Of a stretch of DNA of 38,758 bases, positions 17,265-24,525 are shown one piece after another. The DNA comes from CAZMRF01 sp964568735. GTDB taxonomy: Bacteria > Acidobacteriota > Polarisedimenticolia > JACPZX01. Below the pieces are notes generated by a model. The model had not been told where the DNA came from. It did no database searches and saw only the letters and a program-made list of their open reading frames with translations. A program made the position numbers and the translations under genes. The stretch covers positions 1 through 38,758 of the forward strand of contig CAZMRF010000050.1 of NCBI GenBank assembly GCA_964568735.1, given 5' to 3'. Position 1 is the stretch's first letter, and each line of letters starts with the position of its first letter.

Positions 17265-17682
17265 TGCGCTCCTCGGGAGTGAGAGGGTCTCGGAGTCGGG
17301 AGATCGAAGGCGGACGGATAGCCGCGGGGGATCGGTGAAGAACGGGAAGCGAAGGAGGCTCGAATGCGGGGAGAGAGGAACCCGCCGGCCGCGCCAGGCG
17401 ATGCGGCGAGGGTGCGAGCGGCGCGCTTGCGACTGGACTTCGAGTCAGTTTGCGGGACTCCCCAGCATCGGCGAAGAGGGTCACGCGACCCGGGGCGGGC
17501 GCGGCCAACATATTGTTCGACGCTTCGGCGAGTCAAGAAAATTTGCGTTGCCGACCGGCTCTGGCAGCTCCAGGAGTGTGGGATGCGGCGGTCTCTCGAG
17601 GCGCGAGGTGCGCGCGATCGCGCAGGGCATCGGTGCGCACAATCACCCAGATCCAAATGACTTCATGTCATAGAATGCGCCC
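17265..17682. promoter_or_regulatory. 418-base divergent region: long cytochrome leader and M50 peptidase promoter
   Basis: No gene is seen here. The part from 17265 to about 17500 is the untranslated leader of the decaheme operon. It contains a foldable element at 17425-17453 (minus-strand GCAAAC, stem ACT-GACT-CGA-AGTC-C-AGT, then CGCAAGC). The part next to the plus-strand gene has TAGAAT at 17671-17676, only 6 bases before the GTG start. It also has an inverted repeat ATGAC-TTCAT-GTCAT at 17657-17671 that touches this -10-like box. No -35 hexamer is evident on the plus strand. Confidence 0.45.
17507..17536 (-). promoter_or_regulatory. Sigma-70-like promoter of the decaheme/barrel operon
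   Basis: On the minus strand TTGACT (17536-17531), an 18-base spacer and TATGTT (17512-17507) sit in an AT-rich island within GC-rich sequence, with an A/T tract just upstream of the -35 that may act as an UP element. The predicted start near 17500 leaves a leader of about 235 bases. Confidence 0.5.
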
Positions 17683-18408
17683 GTGTCCGAGGGAATCGCA
17701 GGACAGGTCGGCCTCTTCGGGATCTGGTACGTCGTCTTCCTGCTCGCGCTGACTCTGCACGAAGCCGGCCATGCGCTCGCGGCCTGGCTGGGCGGCGACG
17801 AGACGGCCTACCGCGGTGGCCAGGTCACGCTCAACCCGATCCCGCACATCCGGCGCGAGCCCTTCGGCACGGTCCTCGTCCCGTTGATGACCTTCGTCTT
17901 CTCGGGATGGATGATGGGGTGGGCCTCGACTCCCTACGATCCGGAGTGGGGCCGGCGGTACCCCAGGCGGCAGGCCATCATGTCCGCGGCGGGCCCCGCG
18001 GCGAATCTCCTGCTCGCGCTCCTCGCCTTCGTCGCGCTCAAGGCGCTCCTCTCCGGGGGAGTCTTCGCGCCCCCGCAACGGCTCAGCTTCGAGCGGATGG
18101 TGGAGGCGGCGCCGGGCACGCCCGATGCCTCGCTGCTCCATCCGCTGGCCCTGGCTCTCTCCGTGGCGCTGAACCTCAACGTCCTTCTCTTCCTCTTCAA
18201 CTTGATCCCGATCCCGCCGCTGGACGGAGCGGGCGTCGTCCAGGGTCTGGCGCCCGGCAGCGCGGGCCGCTTCTACGACGGCTTCGCGGGCAATCCGATG
18301 ATGTCCATGGTCGGGCTCGTCATCGCCTGGCGGGCCTTCGACTACGTCTACGCCCCGGCCTTCAAAGTCCTCATCTCGCTCCTCCACCCCGAGGTGGTCT
18401 ACCGCTGA
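17683..18408 (+). CDS. Site-2-protease-like M50 family membrane metallopeptidase
   Basis: A 241-residue polytopic membrane protein. The first hydrophobic helix carries the zinc motif HEAGH (residues 26-30). Further membrane segments are at about 58-80 and 98-122. A C-terminal helix carries LIPIPPLDGAG with D181, the second zinc-ligand motif of M50 peptidases. This places it with the compact site-2-protease family (FtsH/RseP-like fold without PDZ) seen in many bacteria; members cleave within membrane helices. The substrate is unknown. The start is a GTG at 17683; the nearest ATG (17675) is out of frame. A TAGAAT box lies only a few bases upstream, so the mRNA could be leaderless or nearly so. 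The next gene starts 111 bases downstream with its own ribosome-binding site. Confidence 0.9.
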   Translation: MSEGIAGQVGLFGIWYVVFLLALTLHEAGHALAAWLGGDETAYRGGQVTLNPIPHIRREPFGTVLVPLMTFVFSGWMMGWASTPYDPEWGRRYPRRQAIMSAAGPAANLLLALLAFVALKALLSGGVFAPPQRLSFERMVEAAPGTPDASLLHPLALALSVALNLNVLLFLFNLIPIPPLDGAGVVQGLAPGSAGRFYDGFAGNPMMSMVGLVIAWRAFDYVYAPAFKVLISLLHPEVVYR

Positions 18409-18414
18409 GGGTCG

Positions 18415-18425
18415 CTTGATTCAAG
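18415..18425. repeat. Small perfect palindrome before the M20 peptidase gene
   Basis: CTTGA-T-TCAAG is an 11-base palindrome between the M50 and M20 peptidase genes. CATAAT at 18458-18463 downstream could be a -10 box. This may be an operator, but nothing else supports it. Confidence 0.25.
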
Positions 18426-18519
18426 GTCTCCGCCTCTCATGGAGCTGGGAGAGATGCCATAATCCTGGCCTCCCTAAGCAGCCGCATCCGTACCGTCAGG
18501 ATTCAGAAGGAGTCACGAC

Positions 18520-19773
18520 ATGTCTCAGAACTCCCCCGTCGTCGATCCGGCTCGCATTCTCGAGAAGGCGTCTTCCCTTCGCGCCTTCATCGTGGATCTC
18601 ACGCTCCGCATCTGCCGCGAGCGCACCGTGGACTACTTCGAGTCGGACTTCCCCGGCGGCGGGCCCGACGGGATGACGATGCCCGGCCACGAGGGTAAGG
18701 TCGTCGCCGTCCTCGCGAAGGAGCTCGACGCCCTCGGCATTCCCTACCGCACCCACGCGAAGGTGAAGGGGCGCGAGAACCTCCTGGCCCGGGTCGGGCA
18801 GGGGAAGCCCGGTTACAAGAAGCTCATGGTCCTGCTCCATACCGATGTCGTCCCCTCGGGCGCCCCGTCGGACTGGAAGTTCGCTCCCTTCGAGCCCTTC
18901 GAGAAGGACGGCAAGCTCTTCGGCCGGGGCGTCCTCGACGACAAGGGGCCCCTCGCTTCGAGCTTCGCCACGCTGAGGATCCTCAAGGAGCACGAGGACA
19001 AGGTGGCCGGGGAGTTCATCTTCGGTGCCGTCGCCGACGAGGAGGTGGGCGTGGGCGTCGGCCTCGACTACCTCATCAATGAAGCGAAGGCCATCGAGTG
19101 CACCGATGCGATCGTCCCCGACATCGCGGGCGAGATGAGGGAGATCAACATCGCCGAGAAGGGGAGGCTGCTCTTGAAAGTCCGATCCAGGGGCAAGCAG
19201 GCCCACGCCATGGAGCCGTCGAAAGGCATCAACGCCATCCATGCCATGGGCCACTTCCTCACGGCTCTCGAGGGGTACACGCTGCGCCACGAGAAGCACC
19301 CGATCCTCGGAGGCCCGACGGTGAACACGGGGCTCATACGCGGCGGCGCGGCACCCAACGCCGTGGCCGCCGACTGCGAGACGACGCTCGACATCCGCTA
19401 CGTGCCCGGCCAGACGGCCGAAGCAGTCTGCGCCGAGGTGCAGGCGCTCGCGGAGAAGGTGCAGAAGACCGGCACGCCGGGGGCTTCCTTCACGACGGAG
19501 GTCTTCCAGAACGCGCTGCCGTGCGAAGTCCGGCCCGACGCACCCATCGTCAAGATAATCCTCAAGCATGCGCCCGACGCGAGGATCACGGGCAGCGGCG
19601 GCGGCACCTTCGCCAAGGACCTGGTCCTGATGGGCGTCGAGGCCGTGGGCTGGTCCTGCGGCCACGAGGCCACCTACCATCAGCCCAACGAGGAGATCGA
19701 GATCAGCCAGCTCACGACATACGCCGGGCGGCTCGCGAACCTGGCCTTCGAGCTGTGCAATATGAAGGCCTGA
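18520..19773 (+). CDS. M20 family metallopeptidase (ArgE/DapE/ACY1-like)
   Basis: A 417-residue zinc hydrolase of the M20 family. Metal and catalytic motifs are in order: LLHTDVVP (H107, D109), GRGVLDDKGP (D140), ADEEVG (E174 general base, E175 ligand) and, near the C-terminus, GHEATYHQPNE with the last zinc-ligand histidine. The inserted dimerisation/lid domain (about 190-310) contains GKQAHAMEPSKGINAI. No signal peptide, so cytoplasmic. Family members cleave acyl-amino acids, succinyl-diaminopimelate or small peptides; the YHQPNE ending is common to the DapE and dipeptidase (PepV-like) branches, so I leave the substrate open. AAGGAG lies 7 bases before the ATG. It converges with sixA, the stops being only 9 bases apart. 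Confidence 0.92.
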   Translation: MSQNSPVVDPARILEKASSLRAFIVDLTLRICRERTVDYFESDFPGGGPDGMTMPGHEGKVVAVLAKELDALGIPYRTHAKVKGRENLLARVGQGKPGYKKLMVLLHTDVVPSGAPSDWKFAPFEPFEKDGKLFGRGVLDDKGPLASSFATLRILKEHEDKVAGEFIFGAVADEEVGVGVGLDYLINEAKAIECTDAIVPDIAGEMREINIAEKGRLLLKVRSRGKQAHAMEPSKGINAIHAMGHFLTALEGYTLRHEKHPILGGPTVNTGLIRGGAAPNAVAADCETTLDIRYVPGQTAEAVCAEVQALAEKVQKTGTPGASFTTEVFQNALPCEVRPDAPIVKIILKHAPDARITGSGGGTFAKDLVLMGVEAVGWSCGHEATYHQPNEEIEISQLTTYAGRLANLAFELCNMKA

Positions 19774-19782
19774 GGCGGCGCG

Positions 19783-20274
19783 TCATTTCGCCAGGCGGCG
19801 CAGGAGCTTCGGCGGGAGGAACCAGATCAGCTTCCCTCCCTCATGCGGATCGCCTTCGATCTCCACGAGGGCGGCACCACCCTTCCTGAACTCGAGCCCG
19901 TCGCTCTGGTTCGAGCCGACGAGCGCGGCGAGGACCTCCGAGAGGTGCGGCTCGTGGCCGAAGATGGCCACGCTGGCGTGGCGCTCGAGCTTCGTGAGCA
20001 CCTCGAGGAGATCCTCCACGCTTCCATCCGCGAGGCACCCGGTCTCACGGGGCTTCGGACCTCCCCAGGCCTCGCAGGCGATGAGCGCCGTCTCTCTCGC
20101 GCGCCTCAGGGGACTCGTCAGGAGCACGTCGGGCGGAGGCATGACACGGGTGAGGCCTCCGGCGGCGGCGCGGAAGCGCTCGACGCCCCGCTCTGTCAGC
20201 GGACGGTCGGCGTCGGCCATCCCCGGAGCTCCCCGTGGCACTGCGATGGCGTGCCGGACGATCAGCAGCAGCAC
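19783..20274 (-). CDS. sixA: SixA-type phosphohistidine phosphatase
   Basis: A 163-residue histidine phosphatase superfamily protein of SixA type. The catalytic LIVRHAIA (H8) is at the N-terminus, followed by RPLTERGVERFRAAA and LLTSPLRRARETA, with the second catalytic histidine in FGHEPHLSE. Known SixA removes phosphate from histidine of HPt domains or of the nitrogen-PTS protein. The start is a GTG at 20274, one base after the stop of the CHAD gene, so translation is likely coupled. The SixA-CHAD pairing next to ppx and ppk genes is seen in other bacteria. Here the phosphatase could also act on the window's HPt-containing CheA, which is speculation. Confidence 0.9.
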   Translation of the reverse strand: MLLLIVRHAIAVPRGAPGMADADRPLTERGVERFRAAAGGLTRVMPPPDVLLTSPLRRARETALIACEAWGGPKPRETGCLADGSVEDLLEVLTKLERHASVAIFGHEPHLSEVLAALVGSNQSDGLEFRKGGAALVEIEGDPHEGGKLIWFLPPKLLRRLAK

Positions 20275-20275
20275 T

Positions 20276-21148
20276 TCAGGCCGTCAGGCGGCGGGGGTCG
20301 AGGATCCTGAGAGCCGCCCGCACCTCCTCGGCCGGATTCATGAGCAGGTACCCGTGGTGGAGGCTCCGGCTCAGGTCGGAGTAGCCGCCGGCAATCTCAC
20401 GGGCGCGGGCCGCCATCTCCCGATGCCCGCGCCGCGCGGCCATGGCGGCGTGCATCTCGAGGCGCGAGGCCAGCACGTGAGCATCCTGCACCCGGCCCAG
20501 CTCGTCCTGGATTTTCCGGAATCGCTCCGCGGCTCCGGCCACGTCCTCCCGGAAGGCCGCTCCCACCTCGGCCACGTACCGGAGCCTGCGCGCGAGCTTC
20601 CGCACGTCGTGCAGCCCCGCCGGGTCGTAGCGGTCCCCGTTCGCTTCCATCGCCTCGAGCAGATGGGTGGTTCTCTCGTTGAGAACCCTGCGGTACCTGG
20701 CGAGCGTGACGAAGAGATCCTCGGGACCCCGCCTGAGCAGGTCGTTCAAGCCCCGCCGGATCCGTCCGACCTCCAGGCCCGTGAGCCGCAGCTTCATGAG
20801 CCTGCGGCTCCTGGCTCTTGCCGCGAGGAGCCGCCGGCGGAGGGCGGCCACCTCGGGCTGAATCGAGGCTTCGCGACAGAGGTGGTCGTCGAAGAGCGTG
20901 ACGCAGATGTCGAGGTCACGGCTCGCCCCCGGGATGGTGACGATCTCCTTGAGGCGGCTGCGGAGGCGGCGGACCCTCCTGCCTTCGGGATTGGCCGCGA
21001 GAATGGGCAGCATCACGCGCAGGCGCCGGGAGGCTACCCGGATCTGGTGGATCGGCTCGACCTGGCCCGCCAGCGCCCCGGGCATGTTCACCAGGAGCTT
21101 CCGGGTCCTGTCGCGCAGGAGGCGTGCCCCCCCGTCCTCGATGAACAT
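20276..21148 (-). CDS. CHAD domain protein (polyphosphate-binding)
   Basis: A 290-residue, strongly basic, all-helical protein made of one CHAD domain. The two repeat halves each carry the conserved His/Arg signature: IHQIRVASRRLRVML (H34) and LHDVRKLARRLRYVAE (H180), with PGASRDLDICVTLF between. CHAD domains bind inorganic polyphosphate through these positive surfaces and localise to polyphosphate granules. The gene is divergent from the PPX-PPX-PPK1 operon and followed one base later by sixA, which supports a role in polyphosphate handling. GGAG lies 5 bases before the ATG. No CYTH domain is fused to it. Conserved arginines are intact. Confidence 0.9.
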   Translation of the reverse strand: MFIEDGGARLLRDRTRKLLVNMPGALAGQVEPIHQIRVASRRLRVMLPILAANPEGRRVRRLRSRLKEIVTIPGASRDLDICVTLFDDHLCREASIQPEVAALRRRLLAARARSRRLMKLRLTGLEVGRIRRGLNDLLRRGPEDLFVTLARYRRVLNERTTHLLEAMEANGDRYDPAGLHDVRKLARRLRYVAEVGAAFREDVAGAAERFRKIQDELGRVQDAHVLASRLEMHAAMAARRGHREMAARAREIAGGYSDLSRSLHHGYLLMNPAEEVRAALRILDPRRLTA

Positions 21149-21229
21149 TGTCGCTCCGCGGATGTCGTCGGGCTGAATGATTGTTGAAGGGATTCTACCC
21201 GGGCCCCCGGCCCTGCGGCAACAGGGGCC

Positions 21230-21244
21230 CGACCCCCGGGGTCG
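21230..21244. repeat. GC-rich palindrome between CHAD and ppx genes
   Basis: CGACCCC-C-GGGGTCG is a perfect palindrome (the arms extend one more base pair to 21229 and 21245). It lies midway between the divergent starts at 21148 and 21338, upstream of the ppx promoter. It could be a regulator site or simply GC-rich secondary structure. Confidence 0.3.
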
Positions 21245-21289
21245 GTCTGGGCAGCCTTTCGGCGAAGGGTTACGGTTCTGTGACGTCTA

Positions 21290-21318
21290 TTGCCGGCATC
21301 GAGGGGGCCCGGTAGAGT
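21290..21318 (+). promoter_or_regulatory. Sigma-70-like promoter of the ppx-ppx-ppk1 operon
   Basis: TTGCCG (21290-21295), a 17-base spacer and TAGAGT (21313-21318) precede the ATG at 21338, giving a leader of about a dozen bases. Confidence 0.45.
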
Positions 21319-21337
21319 AGCCTCCCCTCAAGACCCC

Positions 21338-22921
21338 ATGAAGATCGCGGCCATCGATCTGGGCAGCAACTCCATCCACATGGTGATTGCCGAGGTGAGC
21401 CGGGCCGGAGGATTCCAGGTCCTCGACAGCGAGAAGGACATGGTCCGGCTCGGGACGAGGACGCTCTCCACGGGCAGCCTCTCGGCGGCGGCCATGCACC
21501 GCGCGGTGGAGGTCCTCAAGGACTACTCGCGGCTCGCCGAGCGCCATCGCGTGGACAAGATCGTCGCGGTGGCCACCTCCGCCGTCCGCGAGGCCCGCAA
21601 CGGCGAGGATCTGATCGACCGTATCGGCCGCGAGGTCAGAATCTACGCTCGGCCGATCTCCGGCGAAGAGGAAGCGCGCTTCATCTACCTCGCGGTCCAG
21701 CACAGCATTCACCTGAAGGACAAGAGGGCCCTGCTCGTCGACATGGGGGGAGGGAGCCTGGAGATCGCGCTGGGCACCGGGCCCGAGGTGCATTACGCGG
21801 CCTCGGAGAAGCTCGGAGTCCTCAGGGTCCACGAGCAGTTCGCGAAGAGCGATCCCCTCTCCGCAGCCGATCGTCGGCGCCTCGAGCGTCACGCGGAGGA
21901 GATTCTCGCGCCTCACCTTCCACGCCTCGCGGAGACGGGCTTCGACTGCGCCGTCGGGACCTCAGGGACCATCCTGGCTCTCGGCGCTCTCGCGCACGCC
22001 CAGGAGACGGGCCGCAAGGCCGACGTCATCCATCACCTTGCCGTCCCCGCCTCCGCCATCGAGGCGGTTCGCGATCGGCTCGTGGCCATGCCGCTCGAGC
22101 AGCGGCAGCGGCTCCGTGGCCTCGATCCCCTTCGGGCGGATGTGATCTCCACGGGCGCGGTCCTCCTGGCGACGGTCCTCCGCAGCCTGGGGATCCGCGA
22201 GCTGATCCTCAGCGAGTGGGCCCTGCGCGAGGGAGTCCTGATCGACTACATCAGGCGTCATCCCAGGAAGCTCGCGAGGGCGGAGGAATACCCGGACGTC
22301 CGCCGGCGCAGCGTGATCGAGCTGGCCGAGCGCTGTCTCTTCGACCAGGCGCATGCCTTCCACGTGGCGCTCCTCGCCACGAGCCTCTTCGATCAGATGC
22401 GGCCGCTCCACGGCCTCGCCGATGGAGAGCGGGACCTGCTGGAGTTCTCGGCCCTCCTGCACGACGTCGGCCACCACATCTCGCACCTCAAGCACCATCG
22501 CCACTCCTACTACCTCATCCGCAACGGCAACCTGACGGGATTCAATCCCCTCGAGGTGCAGATCATGGCCACCGTCGCCCGCTACCACAGGCGAGGGCTG
22601 CCTCGCAGGAAGAGCCCCGAGCTCGACGATCTGCCGCGCGCCGCCCGCCGGACGGTCCGAGTTCTGGCCGGGATCCTCAGGCTGGCCGATGCTCTCGACC
22701 GGGGACACCGGCAGGTCGTTCGCGCCGTCGAGGTGGCCCGGGTGGATCACCAGGTTCGTATCGCCTGCGCGGGCACGGGCGACATGGAGCTGGAGATGTG
22801 GGGGGCGAGAAGGAGGGTAGATCTCCTCTCGAAGGTGATCTCTCGAGACATCCAGCTCGCCGGCGCGGCCGCCGCCGCGGCGAGGCCCCGGGGCCGGCGG
22901 AAGGCGGAGGCCGTCCGTTGA
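21338..22921 (+). CDS. ppx: Exopolyphosphatase / pppGpp phosphatase (PPX/GppA) with HD domain, copy 1
   Basis: A 527-residue enzyme that removes terminal phosphates from polyphosphate and/or pppGpp. The actin-like N-terminal domains have DLGSNSIHM (7-15), TSAVREARNG (80-89), ISGEEEARF with the catalytic acid region (E109-E111) and LLVDMGGGSLEI (132-143). The C-terminal HD-type helical domain (about 320-510) includes LLHDVGHH (H375, D376) and YHRRGLPRR. The frame is open upstream to a TTG at 21290, but the protein fold begins with MKIAAIDLG, so I use the ATG at 21338. It is the first of three overlapping genes and its stop overlaps the next start. Length is typical for E. coli-like PPX (about 510). 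Confidence 0.92.
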   Translation: MKIAAIDLGSNSIHMVIAEVSRAGGFQVLDSEKDMVRLGTRTLSTGSLSAAAMHRAVEVLKDYSRLAERHRVDKIVAVATSAVREARNGEDLIDRIGREVRIYARPISGEEEARFIYLAVQHSIHLKDKRALLVDMGGGSLEIALGTGPEVHYAASEKLGVLRVHEQFAKSDPLSAADRRRLERHAEEILAPHLPRLAETGFDCAVGTSGTILALGALAHAQETGRKADVIHHLAVPASAIEAVRDRLVAMPLEQRQRLRGLDPLRADVISTGAVLLATVLRSLGIRELILSEWALREGVLIDYIRRHPRKLARAEEYPDVRRRSVIELAERCLFDQAHAFHVALLATSLFDQMRPLHGLADGERDLLEFSALLHDVGHHISHLKHHRHSYYLIRNGNLTGFNPLEVQIMATVARYHRRGLPRRKSPELDDLPRAARRTVRVLAGILRLADALDRGHRQVVRAVEVARVDHQVRIACAGTGDMELEMWGARRRVDLLSKVISRDIQLAGAAAAAARPRGRRKAEAVR

Positions 22922-24525
22922 ACCCCGCCGGGCAGGAGATCGATCAGGCCTCGAGCGCGGCCCCCGAGGAGCCGGGGACTCCGATCCCCGTGGCCGTCAT
23001 GGACATCGGCGCGACCTCGGTTCGCCTCGCCGTCGCCGAGATCCTTCCCGGGAGGGTCGTTCGCATCATCGAGGAAGCCACGCGGGGCGTCCTCCTGGGC
23101 AAGGACACCTTCACGAGCGGGAGAATCGGCTCGGCCACGACCGAGGCCGCGATCCGGGCCCTGGAAGGCTTCAGGGAGATCATGGAGGGCTACAAGGTCC
23201 GCCTCTACAGGGCCGTGGCCACGAGCGCGGTGAGGGAGGCGTCGAACCGCGACGGGTTCCTCGACAGGATCCGCCAGCGGGCGGGGATCGAAGTCCAGAT
23301 GATCGACGGGCCCGAGGAGAACCGCCTGACCTGGCTTGCGGTCCGGGAGGATCTCGGAAGCCACGACGCTCTCACCATGGGCCATGCCGTCCTCGTGGAG
23401 GTCGGCGGGGGGAGCGCCGACATCTCGTTCTTCCGGAAGGGCGAGCCCATCCATTCCGGCACCTACGCCCTGGGATCGATCCGGATGGGGCAGCGCCTCT
23501 CGGCCTGGCACGGCAGCGCCGAGGGAAGGGCGCGCCTCCTGCGCCGCTACATCCACAACGTGGTGGGCGACATCCGCCGCGAGATACCGCTTTCCCGCGT
23601 CGAGCACTTCGTAGCGCTCGGCGGGGATGCGAGGTTCGTGGCCGCAAAGCTCATGAGCCGCCCGACGCCGGGCGCAGCGCGGGCGCGCGACGTCTCCCGC
23701 GAGGCCTTCGCGGGGCTCTGCGAGGAGGTGATGAGCTGCGGCGTTGAAGATCTGATGGAGCGCTACCGGCTGCCCAGCGCGGAGGCCGAGACGCTGGCCC
23801 CTGCCTTGATGGCCTATCTCGAGTTGCTCTCGGCGACGCCGGCGGCCTCCGTGACCATTCCTGAGGCGACCCTGCGCGACGGCCTCCTGCTCGACATCGT
23901 GCACGGCGAGGAGGGCAGGAGCGCCACGGAGCTGCGGGCTCAGGTCATGGCGGGGGCGGCGACCCTCGGAGAGAAGTACCAGTACGACGAGCCCCACGCG
24001 AAGGCCGTGGCCCACCTCGCCACCCGCCTCTTCGACGAGCTTCAGGATCAGCACGGCCTGACCCCCCACAGCCGCCTCCTGCTCGAAGTGGCCGCGCTGC
24101 TCCATGACATCGGGATCTTCGTGGGGATCCGCGCCCACCACAAGCACTCGCAGTACATCCTCTCGGTGTCGGAGATCTTCGGCCTCTCGCGCGAGGACAT
24201 GAGCATCGTGGGCAACGTGGCCCGCTACCACCGCCGGGCAACGCCGCAGAAGTCCCACCTGCCCTTCATGCTCCTCGACAGGGATCAGCGCGTGGAGGTG
24301 ACGAAGCTCGCGGCCATCCTCCGGCTGGCCAACGCCCTCGACGCGGACCACCTCCAGAAGGTCCGCAACGTCCGCGTGGTCCGAGAGGCCGAGGCGTGGA
24401 CGCTTGAGGTCGAAGGCGGCAGTGACATGACCATCGAGAGGATGGCCTCCTTGGCGAGGGCCGATCTCTTCTCGGAGGTCTTCGGCAGAAAGATCCTCTT
24501 CAGGGAGGCCGAGGTCTCCATATGA
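22918..24525 (+). CDS. Divergent PPX/GppA paralogue with HD domain, copy 2
   Basis: A 535-residue second PPX/GppA-type protein. The phosphate-binding loop reads DIGATSVRL (29-37) where the family and copy 1 have D-x-GSNS. The rest is conserved: TSAVREASNRDGF, IDGPEENRLTW, LVEVGGGSADISF, and the HD motif LLHDIGIF (H396, D397) followed by HHKHSQYIL. I place the start at TTG 22918. It overlaps the stop of copy 1 (TTGA) and has GGAGG about 8 bases upstream. An in-frame GTG (22990) or ATG (22999) would remove part of the first strand and lack a ribosome-binding site. It ends in an ATGA overlap with ppk1. The GSN-to-GAT change could mean altered substrate or a regulatory role; that is inference. 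Confidence 0.88.
   Translation: MNPAGQEIDQASSAAPEEPGTPIPVAVMDIGATSVRLAVAEILPGRVVRIIEEATRGVLLGKDTFTSGRIGSATTEAAIRALEGFREIMEGYKVRLYRAVATSAVREASNRDGFLDRIRQRAGIEVQMIDGPEENRLTWLAVREDLGSHDALTMGHAVLVEVGGGSADISFFRKGEPIHSGTYALGSIRMGQRLSAWHGSAEGRARLLRRYIHNVVGDIRREIPLSRVEHFVALGGDARFVAAKLMSRPTPGAARARDVSREAFAGLCEEVMSCGVEDLMERYRLPSAEAETLAPALMAYLELLSATPAASVTIPEATLRDGLLLDIVHGEEGRSATELRAQVMAGAATLGEKYQYDEPHAKAVAHLATRLFDELQDQHGLTPHSRLLLEVAALLHDIGIFVGIRAHHKHSQYILSVSEIFGLSREDMSIVGNVARYHRRATPQKSHLPFMLLDRDQRVEVTKLAAILRLANALDADHLQKVRNVRVVREAEAWTLEVEGGSDMTIERMASLARADLFSEVFGRKILFREAEVSI

Noticed and set aside
14496..17282. A 928-codon open frame on the plus strand
   Set aside because: It lies antisense to the decaheme and barrel genes, which have signal peptides, haem motifs, ribosome-binding sites and an operon layout. 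The long frame is a by-product of high GC at third positions; its translation has no recognisable domain.
17425..17453. A GEMM-I riboswitch as a firm feature
   Set aside because: Only the GCAAAC and CGCAAGC parts and a stem agree. The GNRA loop, the extra A and the downstream GGGUUAC-like half are not found, so it is kept only as a low-grade observation.
22747..24351. A 534-codon minus-strand frame opposite the second ppx gene
   Set aside because: The plus strand encodes PPX/GppA and HD motifs here; the antisense frame is compositional.
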